From contig CANSSG010000027.1 of assembly GCA_947649615.1 (NCBI GenBank), positions 1 through 36,042 on the forward strand: a stretch of DNA of 36,042 nt, written 5' to 3'. The translations under genes and the position numbers were made by a program. Numbering within the stretch: the first letter of the stretch is position 1; each line of letters opens with the position of its first letter. Below are positions 22,869 to 31,718 of this stretch, piece after piece. The stretch is from an uncultured Clostridia bacterium. GTDB lineage: Bacteria > Bacillota > Clostridia > Oscillospirales > Oscillospiraceae. The notes beneath the pieces were generated by a model, which was not told the origin of the DNA, ran no database searches, and worked only from the letters and a program-made list of their open reading frames with translations.

Positions 22869-23759
22869 ATGAAAAAATTATCGGTAATACAAGCAGATAA
22901 TATTACGCTCGGCCTTGCACTGATTTACCTGTATATGGGAAAAAATATCTGCGAGACCTTCGGGATCGAAGGGGAGTCGGCCGTACGGCGTGGTTTGGCA
23001 GAATATGCCGCCACCCGTGGCTCTGACCTGCGAAAAAAGCACCAGGCGTTAGGAATGAAAACTAATTTGAAGAATTTCTTTTATTACGGCTCCAATCCCT
23101 ACAGCGAGGCATCCTTTGTCAACCACATGGGCCATGTTACAGAGGAGGAGGACGTACGGCAGACTACATATTGCCCCTTCGTGGAAGAGATGATCCGGCG
23201 GGGCCAGCGCCGGCTGGCGGTCACATACTGTGAAGAAGTCCACCCGCCTCTATGGCAGTCTTATGCGCCTACAGCTATTGTCAACCTGGGTAAGCATCTG
23301 GCGCAGGAGGGGAGCGACCGCTGCCTGTTCGATGTGTTCCTACGCCCCGGGCGTATGACGGCGGAGCAGCGGAAAGAGTGTTTCGAAGCGTATGATCCGG
23401 ACTTCAAAGGCGACCGCCGGGAGGAGTACATTACGCCGGATTCCAAAACCGGCAATTGCGCTATGACCATAATCATGGCGGCGTCTCTTTATCGGAGCTG
23501 CACAGAGGCATTCGGTGCGGATGCGGTTCCTGTATTGGAGAAAGGCGCAGAGGAGGCGCTGGCCGACTATATTCAGGTGCTTCGTACCTGTGCCGGGAAA
23601 CTGCAAGTGCCGTTTGACCAAGCATTCGTTGCGGAAAACTATGTATTCAGTTCCACTCTGGAAGAAGACGCCGCCTGGGAGGAATTTGCAGACGAGGAAA
23701 TTCGTGCGTTTGCACGGCGCTGCATCTACGATAAGTTCCATGCGCTGGCCGGCGTATAG
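22869..23759 (+). CDS. L-2-amino-thiazoline-4-carboxylate hydrolase-like protein
   Basis: A 296-residue soluble protein, ATG 22869 with a modest SD (AAAGGATAG). It resembles the ATC-hydrolase family (PF14196): an N-terminal helix pair with ALIYLYMGKNICETFGIEGESAVRRGLAEYAATRG, then TYCPFVEEMI with conserved Cys-Pro, VTYCEEVHPPLWQSYAP, and the LAQEGSDRCLFDVF element. In Pseudomonas the founder enzyme opens the thiazoline ring of 2-amino-2-thiazoline-4-carboxylate to N-carbamoyl-cysteine; most family members are uncharacterised. There is no signal peptide. The location between importer genes and peptidases suggests that it acts on something taken up by the importer. Family assignment is by motif layout and moderately sure; substrate unknown. 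Confidence 0.65.
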   Translation: MKKLSVIQADNITLGLALIYLYMGKNICETFGIEGESAVRRGLAEYAATRGSDLRKKHQALGMKTNLKNFFYYGSNPYSEASFVNHMGHVTEEEDVRQTTYCPFVEEMIRRGQRRLAVTYCEEVHPPLWQSYAPTAIVNLGKHLAQEGSDRCLFDVFLRPGRMTAEQRKECFEAYDPDFKGDRREEYITPDSKTGNCAMTIIMAASLYRSCTEAFGADAVPVLEKGAEEALADYIQVLRTCAGKLQVPFDQAFVAENYVFSSTLEEDAAWEEFADEEIRAFARRCIYDKFHALAGV

Positions 23760-23791
23760 GCAGGCAATCCCTGTACAGAAAGGAGCGACGT

Positions 23792-25798
23792 ATGCAAATG
23801 GAGAAATTGCGCATAAAGGACTTTACAGATTACCGGTTCCTATCAGGGCTTTGCTTTTCCCCCTCTGGGGAAAAAGCTGCATTTTTTAGCCGAAAAGCCA
23901 ACTTAGGAACCAATGGGTACGACCTTCACCTTCACCTGTGCCATGTACACGACGGTACAGTGGAATTGCTGCTGGAGAATATTGCCGCAGACTTTTTCTG
24001 CTGGGAGGATGATGATACGCTGCTGGTGCCCTTGCTTGCGACAGAGGAAGAACGGCGGACAGTGGCAAGCGGGGAACTGCTCACTTCCTTCTATCGCTTA
24101 GATGTCAAAACAAAAGCTTGTACACACAGTTTTTCTGTGCCGACAAATGCGCATATGATCCAAAAGCTGGCGGAGGGGAAGTATTTGCTGCGGTCCTGGT
24201 TTAATGCCTGCCGGCCGGATGTGGAACACGCCAGCGGGGAGGAAAAGGAACGCCTGCTGAAAAAAGTCCAGGATGATTCGCAGTATGAGATTCTCGATGA
24301 GATACCCTTTTGGTGGGACAGGACCGAATTCACCAACAAGCGGCGCAACCGGTTATATACTTACGACCTTGCCTCCGGGGCGCTGCATGCAGTTACGGAC
24401 CCGCTCTTTGACGCAGTCCACCTGGCAGTGTCCAAGGATGGCAGGAAGGTGGCCGTGGCAGGGCAGTGGTTCGACAGCAAGCGGCTGATAGAGGATGGCA
24501 TCTATCTGCACGACTTGGCAACTGGGGAGGTGTCCGTTTTAGTAGAGAAGGGGCTTATCCGGATCTGCGGCATGGACATCGCCGGAGACCGCGTCCTCTT
24601 TGCGGGCACGGAAATGCGGCGGCATGGCATGTATGAAAATCCTCAATTTTATGAAGTAGGCTTTGACGGCGGGGAATACCGCCTGGTTCGCAGCTACGAC
24701 CGCAGCATTGGCGACATGGTGGTTACAGATTGTAAATTCGGTGGCGGCTGCATCTGCAAGGCAATGGGGGAGGCACTGTATTTCCTGTCTACAGAGCGGT
24801 ATTCCACGGTCCTGCGCCGTTTGAATAAGGATGGTACGATTGATGATTTGTCCGCTGAAAATGGGGCGGTTAACTTTTTTGACATTAGCGGGAACCACGC
24901 TGTTTATGCCGCCATGCGCGGGCTGGGGCTTCAGGAGTTGTATCTGCTGGACCTAAATACGGAGAAAGAGACCAGGCTAACGAACCTGAACGAATCCTGC
25001 CTGTCCTGCAAAACGCTCTCCCCTTATGAGCATTTCACCTTTCAAAACACTGATGGGGTCGAGCTGGACGGCTGGGTGCTCAGGCCGGTGGATTTTCGAG
25101 AAGACAGGCGCTATCCTTGTATTCTGGATATTCACGGCGGGCCGCCGGGCGCCTACGGCGAGGTGTTTCTCCATGAGATGCAGTGCTGGGCCAATGAGGG
25201 GTTTTTTGTTTGCTTCAGCAACCCCAGAGGCGGCGAGGGGCGGGGAAACGCCTTTATGGATATTCGGGGCAGGTGGGGCGAGGAGGATTACCGTGATTTG
25301 ATGGAATTCATGGACCAGGTCTTGATACGGTATCCATCTGTAGACGCCCAACGCTTGGGCGTGACCGGTGGGTCCTATGGCGGGTATATGACGAATTGGA
25401 TCATCGGGCATACGGACCGGTTCCGGGCTGCGGCAGCGCAACGCTCAGTTTCCAACCTGATTTCTATGGTGGGGCACTCCGGTTCCGGTTATACTTACAC
25501 CCTGGACCAGATAAACGCCGGTTTTTGGGAAGGGGTTGGCATAGGCTGGTACCACTCGCCGCTGAAGTATGCGAAGAATGCCGTCACACCTACGTTGTTC
25601 ATCCATTCCGACCGGGACCGGGACTGCGCCCTCTCCGAGGGGCTGCAAATGTTTACTGCCCTAAAGATGGTAGGCTGTGAGGCGCGGATGTGCATCTTCA
25701 AGGATGAATGCCATGATTTGAGCCGGACCGGGCGGCCTATGCAGCGGATCCGCCGCCTGGAGGAAATCACGCGTTGGTTCCACAAGCATCTGGATTAG
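23792..25798 (+). CDS. S9-family serine peptidase (prolyl oligopeptidase/acylaminoacyl-peptidase type)
   Basis: ATG 23792 follows AAAGGAGCG. The 668-residue protein has an N-terminal beta-propeller-like region (about 1-400, with blade-like repeats such as YRFLSGLCFSPSGEKAAFFS and HLAVSKDGRKVAVAGQ) and a C-terminal alpha/beta-hydrolase domain beginning near FTFQNTDGVELDGWVLRP. The catalytic triad is GGSYGGYM (Ser528), HSDRDRDC (probably Asp609) and CHDLSRTG (His641). The propeller restricts substrates to short peptides. No signal peptide, so it works in the cytoplasm, probably on imported oligopeptides, removing Pro-containing or blocked N-terminal residues. The next gene starts 19 nt later. 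Confidence 0.93.
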   Translation: MQMEKLRIKDFTDYRFLSGLCFSPSGEKAAFFSRKANLGTNGYDLHLHLCHVHDGTVELLLENIAADFFCWEDDDTLLVPLLATEEERRTVASGELLTSFYRLDVKTKACTHSFSVPTNAHMIQKLAEGKYLLRSWFNACRPDVEHASGEEKERLLKKVQDDSQYEILDEIPFWWDRTEFTNKRRNRLYTYDLASGALHAVTDPLFDAVHLAVSKDGRKVAVAGQWFDSKRLIEDGIYLHDLATGEVSVLVEKGLIRICGMDIAGDRVLFAGTEMRRHGMYENPQFYEVGFDGGEYRLVRSYDRSIGDMVVTDCKFGGGCICKAMGEALYFLSTERYSTVLRRLNKDGTIDDLSAENGAVNFFDISGNHAVYAAMRGLGLQELYLLDLNTEKETRLTNLNESCLSCKTLSPYEHFTFQNTDGVELDGWVLRPVDFREDRRYPCILDIHGGPPGAYGEVFLHEMQCWANEGFFVCFSNPRGGEGRGNAFMDIRGRWGEEDYRDLMEFMDQVLIRYPSVDAQRLGVTGGSYGGYMTNWIIGHTDRFRAAAAQRSVSNLISMVGHSGSGYTYTLDQINAGFWEGVGIGWYHSPLKYAKNAVTPTLFIHSDRDRDCALSEGLQMFTALKMVGCEARMCIFKDECHDLSRTGRPMQRIRRLEEITRWFHKHLD

Positions 25799-25817
25799 CA
25801 CTGATGGAGGTGATACG

Positions 25818-26774
25818 GTGCATAGGTACATTTTGAAACGGCTTCTCATGCTGATCCCCGTGCTGCTGGGCGTATCCCTCACGGTGTTCGCGCTGCTCTA
25901 TTTCTCACCTGGGGATGTAGTAGATTCCATCGTTGCCCAGGGCGGCGTGTACTCGGAGGAAGATGCCGCACAACTTCGTGAGGAGTTTGGCTTAAATAAG
26001 CCGTTCTTTATACAATACCTTTCATACATTAAGGGAATTGTCTTGCATTTTGACTTTGGCACATCTTATTTAACCAAACGTTCCGTTACCGCAGAAATAT
26101 TAGACCGTTTCCCAACGACAGTGCTGCTCGCTGTCCTGGGTATCGGCATCGCCTTTGCGATTGGCGTTCCGGCAGGCATCCTGTCTGCAACCCGGCAGTA
26201 TTCCATGTTTGACAACATCGTCACCCCCATTTCTCTGTTAGGCGTTTCAATGCCTGGCTTCTGGTTTGGCCTTATGCTCATCATTCTCTTCTCGGTCAAA
26301 CTGGAATGGCTTCCGGCGTCGGGCTTTTACGGGCCGAAGTACTGGATTCTGCCAGCCCTGACCATTGGCTTTAGCGCTGCGGCGTTTATCATGCGTATGA
26401 CGCGGTCATCCATGCTGGAGGTCATCCGGCAAGACTACATCCGCACCGCCAGGGCCAAAGGGCAGAGCGAACGGATCATCATCACAAAACACGCGCTGAA
26501 AAACGCGCTCATTCCAATCATCACCTCCACAGGCCTCCAGTTTGGCTTTATGCTGGGCGGGTCAATTCTGGCGGAGTCCGTATTTGCGATTTCCGGACTA
26601 GGGAAACTGATACTGGATGGTATTAAGGCGCGCAACTATCCTGTCGTGCAGGGCGGCATCCTGTTTATCGCTTTTGTATTCAGCTTTGTCAATTTGCTGG
26701 TGGATGTAATCTATGCATATGCAGACCCGCAGATCAAATCCCAATATGTGCGGAAGAGGAGGAGGGACAAATGA
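25818..26774 (+). CDS. Peptide ABC transporter permease, DppB/OppB type
   Basis: The start is GTG 25818, behind a strong GGAGGTGA. The 318-residue membrane protein shows about six transmembrane segments: RYILKRLLMLIPVLLGVSL opens it as in DppB, with an external loop (DSIVAQGGVYSEEDAAQLR). The cytoplasmic coupling motif is RTARAKGQSERIIITKHALKNALIPI (EAA-type), which contacts an ATPase subunit. Together with the protein at 26771 it forms the channel for peptides delivered by the lipoprotein. The stop overlaps the next start by 4 nt. Assignment to the peptide/nickel permease family is secure; ligand specificity is not readable. Confidence 0.95.
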   Translation: MHRYILKRLLMLIPVLLGVSLTVFALLYFSPGDVVDSIVAQGGVYSEEDAAQLREEFGLNKPFFIQYLSYIKGIVLHFDFGTSYLTKRSVTAEILDRFPTTVLLAVLGIGIAFAIGVPAGILSATRQYSMFDNIVTPISLLGVSMPGFWFGLMLIILFSVKLEWLPASGFYGPKYWILPALTIGFSAAAFIMRMTRSSMLEVIRQDYIRTARAKGQSERIIITKHALKNALIPIITSTGLQFGFMLGGSILAESVFAISGLGKLILDGIKARNYPVVQGGILFIAFVFSFVNLLVDVIYAYADPQIKSQYVRKRRRDK

Positions 26775-27640
26775 GAAAAGGAAATGGGGAAAAGAGGAAG
26801 GACGGCCTATGGACAGATGCGGCCAAACGCTTCCGCAAGAACAAGCTGGCTATGGCCGGTCTCGTTATGCTGGCTATCTTAATCCTCTGCGCTCTTTTTG
26901 CAAACTATATTGCGCCCTTCCACTACGATGAGCAGAATCTACCGGCGGCTTTCGAGAGTCCAAGCCTGCGGCATTTGATGGGGACTGACAATCTGGGCCG
27001 GGATATTTTCAGCCGGATCATATATGGGACGCGCACTTCCTTGTCCATCGCGCTGGTCGCAGTACTGGTGGCAACCTTGGCCGGCGGTCTCATGGGGGCT
27101 GTGGCGGCCTTCTATGGCGGCGTTCTGGACAACGTCATCATGAGGTTCCTGGATGTGTTCCTGGCCATTCCCTCCACGCTGCTGGCAATTGCTATAGCGG
27201 CTGTGCTGGGGCCAGGTGTTACCAATACGGTGCTGGCCATTACGATTGGACAACTGCCGGGCCTGGCCCGTATTGTACGCGCCACGGTCCTGTCCATCAA
27301 GGGCGAGGAGTACATTCGCGCCGCCAGATCCATCGGTGCGGGAAACATGCGGATTATCGGACTCCATATCCTGCCCAATGCGATGGCGCCGATTATTGTA
27401 CAAGCGACGCTATACGTGGCTTCTGCGATCCTGTCAATATCTTCCCTAAGCTTTATCGGGCTTGGCATTCAACCGCCTACGCCGGAGTGGGGCAGCATGC
27501 TGTCCGCCGGACGCGCCTATATCCGCGATTACTGGTTCATTGTAGCATTTCCGGGACTAGCCATTATGGCGACCATTTTTGCATTCAATTTGATTGGCGA
27601 CGGCCTGCGGGATGCGTTGGATCCGCGGCTGAAAAACTGA
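26771..27640 (+). CDS. Peptide ABC transporter permease, DppC/OppC type
   Basis: A 289-residue membrane protein beginning with a charged cytoplasmic tail (MRKGNGEKRKDG...) and the FRKNKLAMAGLVMLAILILCALF first helix typical of DppC. The N-terminal OppC_N region contains HLMGTDNLGRDIFSRIIYGTR, and the EAA loop is EEYIRAARSIGAGNMRIIGLHILPNA. The end, FNLIGDGLRDALDPRLKN, is the family hallmark. It pairs with the DppB-type permease and shares a 4-nt overlap with it. Two ATPase genes follow after 15 nt, completing the importer. Confidence 0.95.
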   Translation: MRKGNGEKRKDGLWTDAAKRFRKNKLAMAGLVMLAILILCALFANYIAPFHYDEQNLPAAFESPSLRHLMGTDNLGRDIFSRIIYGTRTSLSIALVAVLVATLAGGLMGAVAAFYGGVLDNVIMRFLDVFLAIPSTLLAIAIAAVLGPGVTNTVLAITIGQLPGLARIVRATVLSIKGEEYIRAARSIGAGNMRIIGLHILPNAMAPIIVQATLYVASAILSISSLSFIGLGIQPPTPEWGSMLSAGRAYIRDYWFIVAFPGLAIMATIFAFNLIGDGLRDALDPRLKN

Positions 27641-27655
27641 CGGGAGGCGTATGGA

Positions 27656-28636
27656 ATGGAAAAGGATACATTGCTTGCGGTCCGCGGCCTTACCATACAG
27701 TACGAGACGGACAGCGGCGTGGTGCATGCGGTAAACGGCCTGGACATGGAACTCCGCCATGGAGAGACCTTGGGGCTGGTAGGAGAGACCGGCGCAGGAA
27801 AAACTACGGCTGCGTTGGGGATTATGCGGCTGCTGCCGGAACCGCCGGCCAAGATACAGTCAGGGGAAATACTTTTCAAGGGGGAGGACGTCCTGAAAAA
27901 ATCGGATGCAGAGCTGCGCTCCATGCGCGGGAAAAAAGTTGCCATGATTTTTCAGGATCCCATGACCAGCTTAAACCCGGTGCTGACAGTGGGGGAACAG
28001 ATTGCGGAGGTTATTCAACTCCACGAAAGGAAAAGCGCGGCGGAAGCCCATGTGAAAGCCCAGGAAATGTTGCGCCTGGTGGGCATCCCACCGGAGAGGT
28101 TCTCTGAATATCCGCACCAGTTCTCCGGCGGGATGAAGCAGCGGGTTGTCATTGCCATTGCCTTGGCCTGTGACCCGGAACTGCTGATTGCCGACGAGCC
28201 TACCACCGCTTTGGATATGACCATCCAGGCCCAGGTGTTGGAGCTAATGCGGTCTCTTCGCAAGGAACTTAATACATCCATGATCTTAATCACGCATGAT
28301 CTGGGGGTGGTGGCGGAGATGTGCGACCGGGTCGCTATCGTGTATGCCGGCGAAATTGTGGAGCAGGGGACGGCCCATGATGTATTCAATGATACAAAAC
28401 ATCCCTATACGATGGGCCTGTTTGGCGCTCTCCCGGATTTGGAGGGGAGCGAGGAGCGCCTGCACCCCATTCCTGGGTTGATGCCGGATCCCACTCACCT
28501 GCCGGAGGGCTGCCGCTTCAGCCCCAGATGTCCCAAGAGGACGGATGCCTGTGTCCAGACTCTTCCCAAAAATGTGGAGACCGTGCCGGGGCACAGTGTC
28601 CGCTGTTTGTTGTACGAGCACGGGATGCAGGGATAG
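27656..28636 (+). CDS. Peptide ABC transporter ATP-binding protein, DppD/OppD type
   Basis: ATG 27656 after GGAGGCG. The 326-residue cytoplasmic ATPase has Walker A GETGAGKT (43-50), a Q-loop in [12 protein letters not shown], signature FSGGM (156-160), Walker B LLIADE (176-181), and the H-loop [10 protein letters not shown]. The C-terminal oligopeptide-transporter extension contains [24 protein letters not shown] with cysteines; comparable Cys patterns bind an iron-sulfur cluster in some DppD/OppD proteins. It drives uptake together with the DppF-type subunit encoded 9 nt downstream. All canonical residues are intact. Confidence 0.95.
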   Translation: MEKDTLLAVRGLTIQYETDSGVVHAVNGLDMELRHGETLGLVGETGAGKTTAALGIMRLLPEPPAKIQSGEILFKGEDVLKKSDAELRSMRGKKVAMIFQDPMTSLNPVLTVGEQIAEVIQLHERKSAAEAHVKAQEMLRLVGIPPERFSEYPHQFSGGMKQRVVIAIALACDPELLIADEPTTALDMTIQAQVLELMRSLRKELNTSMILITHDLGVVAEMCDRVAIVYAGEIVEQGTAHDVFNDTKHPYTMGLFGALPDLEGSEERLHPIPGLMPDPTHLPEGCRFSPRCPKRTDACVQTLPKNVETVPGHSVRCLLYEHGMQG

Positions 28637-28645
28637 GAGGCTGAT

Positions 28646-29590
28646 ATGGAAGCTATTTTAGAAGCCAAGAATATACGAAAATACTTTAAGACGCCCAAGG
28701 GGATGCTGCATGCGGTGGATGATGTCAGCTTTTCGATTCCCAAGGGAAAAACCCTGGGTGTGGTAGGAGAATCTGGGTGTGGGAAATCAACCCTTGGCCT
28801 GCTGCTCCTGCATCTGGAATCGTTGACAGGCGGGCAGATATTTTTTGAGGGCAGGGACATTACCAATCCTGGGAAGAGGAGGTTAAAAGAACTGCGCTGT
28901 TCCATGCAGATGATTTTCCAGGACCCGTTTTCTTCTTTGAACCCCAGGATGTCTGTAAGCGAAATCATCAGCGAACCATTCCGCATCTACAAGATTTGCA
29001 GAAGCCCGGCGGAGATGGAGAAAAAGGTGGACCAACTGATGGACCTGGTCGGCCTGGCGCCGCGCCTGCGGCAGGCTTACCCGCACGAACTGGATGGGGG
29101 CAGGCGGCAGCGGGTAGGCATTGCCAGGGCGCTGGCCATGGCGCCCAAATTTATCGTCTGCGATGAGCCGGTTTCTGCGTTGGATGTTTCTATTCAAGCG
29201 CAGATATTGAATTTGATGCAGGACCTTCAGAAAGAGATGGGCTTGACCTATATCTTCATTACGCACGACCTCTCCGTCGTCCGGCATATCTCAGACGAGA
29301 TATGTGTCATGTACCTGGGAAAGATCGTAGAGCAGGCGCGGGCGCAAGAACTGTTCCGGAACCCGCTCCATCCGTATACCCAGGCGCTTCTGTCCGCCAT
29401 CCCACGGCCCAAAGTGCCTCCGGCAACAGAACGCATTATCCTTAAAGGCGAGCTTGCCTCCCCCATTGAGCCGAAGCCCGGATGCCGCTTTGCCCCGCGC
29501 TGCATCCATGCTCAGGATCGCTGCTTCCAGGAAAATCCGGAGCGCAGGGAGATTGGCCAGGGCCGCTTCGCCTGTTGTCACTGTATATAG
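28646..29590 (+). CDS. Peptide ABC transporter ATP-binding protein, DppF/OppF type, variant signature
   Basis: A 314-residue ATPase with ATG 28646 after ATAGGAGG. Walker A is GESGCGKST (41-49), the Q-loop lies in IFQDPFSSLNPR, Walker B is FIVCDE (169-174), and the H-loop is ITHDLSVVRH. The ABC signature reads LDGGRRQR (149-156) instead of LSGGQRQR: the usual serine is Asp150 and the Gln is Arg153. Variants of this kind occur in clostridial DppF-like proteins, so it may still be functional, perhaps as the weaker of two nucleotide sites. The C-terminus has GCRFAPRCIHAQDRC. It is followed within 14 nt by the racemase gene. Confidence 0.94.
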   Translation: MEAILEAKNIRKYFKTPKGMLHAVDDVSFSIPKGKTLGVVGESGCGKSTLGLLLLHLESLTGGQIFFEGRDITNPGKRRLKELRCSMQMIFQDPFSSLNPRMSVSEIISEPFRIYKICRSPAEMEKKVDQLMDLVGLAPRLRQAYPHELDGGRRQRVGIARALAMAPKFIVCDEPVSALDVSIQAQILNLMQDLQKEMGLTYIFITHDLSVVRHISDEICVMYLGKIVEQARAQELFRNPLHPYTQALLSAIPRPKVPPATERIILKGELASPIEPKPGCRFAPRCIHAQDRCFQENPERREIGQGRFACCHCI

Positions 29591-29603
29591 GGAAAGGCAG
29601 CGT

Positions 29604-30608
29604 ATGCTTACAGAAAAGTGTATCTTTGCGGTAGACACCCATACCGCCGGAGAACCAACCAGGATTGTGATAGGCGGCCTGGGAATGATACCCGGGGATA
29701 CTATTTTGGAAAAGAAACAATACCTGGAGCGGGAACTGGACAGCCTGCGCATTATGCTCATGCATGAACCACGGGGGCATCGCGACATGTTTGGCGCGGT
29801 TATCCTGCCGCCCTGTGACCCGCGCGCGGATGCAGGGATCGTATTCATGCACAGCGGCGCTTACCAGGAGATGTGCGGGCATGGCTGTATTGGCGCTGTG
29901 ACGGCGCTGCTGGAACTTGGCATTGTGAAAGGAAGAGAGGGCAGGAATACCGTGGTCCTGGATACGCCTGTAGGCTTAGTCCATGCGGAAGCGGAGATGG
30001 GCTGCGGCCATGTGACATGCGTTTATATCCAGAACGTCCCTTCCTTTTTATACCGGGAGGGATTGGAGGTGGAGTTGCCCTCATACGGCATGTTGCCCGT
30101 TTCCATTGCTTTCGGCGGGAACTTCTTTGCCTTGGTAGACATCAGCAGGTTATCGCTGGAAATTGCCCCACAGCGGGTAGAACAGCTTGTCGGCCTGGGG
30201 ATGGAGGTGCTGGGCCAGGTCAGATGCATGGAACCGGCCATACATCCGCTGCTGCCGGAGGTGCGGGGCGTGGCGATGGCGGAACTGTATACGAAATCCC
30301 CCACGCCCGGGGTTGATGCACGAAACATCGTTGTATTTGGGAACCGCCAGTTTGACCGTTCGCCATGCGGGACTGGCACCAGCGCCAAATTGGCCGCTCT
30401 TTACCGCAGGGGAGAACTCCGGCTGGGACAGCCTTATACCCATGAGAGCGTGATCGGCACTGTATTTCGTGGACGGGCGGTGGAGGAGACCTGGGTTGGG
30501 CTGTTCCCCGCTGTCATCCCGGAGATTCAAGGCGAGGCATTCATCACGGGGATCCACCAGTTTGTCCGCCACCCGGACGATTTGGCCGGCAAAGGATTCT
30601 TAGTGTAG
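29604..30608 (+). CDS. Proline racemase/hydroxyproline 2-epimerase-family enzyme
   Basis: The start is ATG 29604, with a modest SD (GGGAAAGG). The 334-residue protein follows the family from VDTHTAGEPTRIVIGG through HEPRGHRDMFGAV. The two catalytic cysteines are both present: Cys91 in EMCGHGCIG and Cys255 in DRSPCGTGTSA. Enzymes with Cys at both positions racemise proline or epimerise 4-hydroxyproline, whereas trans-3-hydroxyproline dehydratases have Thr at one of them, so a racemase or epimerase is predicted. Which substrate cannot be decided from sequence. It is cytoplasmic and fits an operon that processes Pro- or Hyp-containing peptides, for instance to feed D-proline into Stickland fermentation. 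D-proline reductase genes are not in the window. Confidence 0.9.
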   Translation: MLTEKCIFAVDTHTAGEPTRIVIGGLGMIPGDTILEKKQYLERELDSLRIMLMHEPRGHRDMFGAVILPPCDPRADAGIVFMHSGAYQEMCGHGCIGAVTALLELGIVKGREGRNTVVLDTPVGLVHAEAEMGCGHVTCVYIQNVPSFLYREGLEVELPSYGMLPVSIAFGGNFFALVDISRLSLEIAPQRVEQLVGLGMEVLGQVRCMEPAIHPLLPEVRGVAMAELYTKSPTPGVDARNIVVFGNRQFDRSPCGTGTSAKLAALYRRGELRLGQPYTHESVIGTVFRGRAVEETWVGLFPAVIPEIQGEAFITGIHQFVRHPDDLAGKGFLV

Positions 30609-30648
30609 CGGCAGGGGAAAGTTGGGAAAGATAGTGAGGAATAAAAAT

Positions 30649-31686
30649 ATGGCGACCCTTGACAAGCAGATACAAGAAATACACCAGTCGAACATCATTG
30701 TGGATGCGCACCTGGACTTATGCATGTACATCGACCGGCAGCGCAGCACCGGGAGAAGAAAGGTAATCCAGCGGGATTACCTGGAGGACATAAGGAAGGG
30801 CGGCGTCAATGTGATCGTTTCCGCTATTTTTGTGGAGGATTATGGCTCCGGGGAGACTGTGCTGCGCCAGGCTATGGACCAAATCGGAGCATTGTACGCA
30901 GAACTGCGGGAAAGCCCCGGCATCTTTGAGGTGTGCTGTACCTATGATGAGATTCAGCGGACTGTGGCAGCAGGAAAACTCGCCATTTTGCTCTCCTTCG
31001 AAGGCGTGGAGCCATTGGGGAAGAACGTGGAGCTGCTGCCGCTGTTTTATCAGCTGGGGGTCCGAGGGGTAGGCCTTGCTTGGAGCCGGCGCAACTTTGC
31101 CTGTGACGGCGCCATGTATACAAATACGCCCTACAATCTGGGGACCGGGCTGACAGAATTCGGCGTGGACCTGGTACGAGAGACGGAGCGGCTGGGCATG
31201 TTCCTGGACATCTCCCATCTAAACGATGCCGGCGTGGACGACATACTGTCACTTACCCGTGGCCCTGTGCTTGCCAGCCACTCAAATTGCCGGGCCATCA
31301 ACCCTACCAGCCGGAACCTGAGCGATGGCCATATTCGTCAAATTGCCGCACGAGGGGGTGTGGTCGGCATCAATACCGTCAGCGCCATTGTCAGCGACCA
31401 GCCAGGCGGAGCAACCATGGAGACGCTGCTACAGCACATCGACCATCTTGTGGATGTGGCTGGGATTGACCATGTGGGGCTGGGCTTTGACTTTGCGCTG
31501 AAAATCATGCCGGATGCTTACATCCAAGTCAATGGCTACCAGCAGAAGGTATTTGATGTCATCAACGGATACGGAGATTTACCAGCATTGACCCAGGCCC
31601 TTTTGGAGCATGGCTATGGGGCGGAGGATATCCGGAAGATTTACGGCGTCAACTTTATGCGTATGTACCAGCAGGTACTCTCTTAA
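30649..31686 (+). CDS. M19-family zinc dipeptidase
   Basis: ATG 30649 follows GTGAGGA; an alternative in-frame TTG at 30622 would add 9 residues. The 345-residue protein is a membrane-dipeptidase/renal-dipeptidase homolog: VDAHLDL supplies H21 and D23, SFEGVEPL gives bridging E118, DISHLND H190, ASHSNCRAI H211, and GLGFDF D281, the complete binuclear zinc site. Bacterial M19 enzymes cleave dipeptides, tolerate a D-residue at the C-terminal position, and can open beta-lactams and related rings. No signal peptide or GPI/TM segment, so it is cytoplasmic. Its place after the racemase suggests that it splits dipeptides left by the larger peptidases. Confidence 0.93.
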   Translation: MATLDKQIQEIHQSNIIVDAHLDLCMYIDRQRSTGRRKVIQRDYLEDIRKGGVNVIVSAIFVEDYGSGETVLRQAMDQIGALYAELRESPGIFEVCCTYDEIQRTVAAGKLAILLSFEGVEPLGKNVELLPLFYQLGVRGVGLAWSRRNFACDGAMYTNTPYNLGTGLTEFGVDLVRETERLGMFLDISHLNDAGVDDILSLTRGPVLASHSNCRAINPTSRNLSDGHIRQIAARGGVVGINTVSAIVSDQPGGATMETLLQHIDHLVDVAGIDHVGLGFDFALKIMPDAYIQVNGYQQKVFDVINGYGDLPALTQALLEHGYGAEDIRKIYGVNFMRMYQQVLS

Positions 31687-31718
31687 CGGGGCTATTGTAC
31701 AATAGGGAGTTGAGCGTA

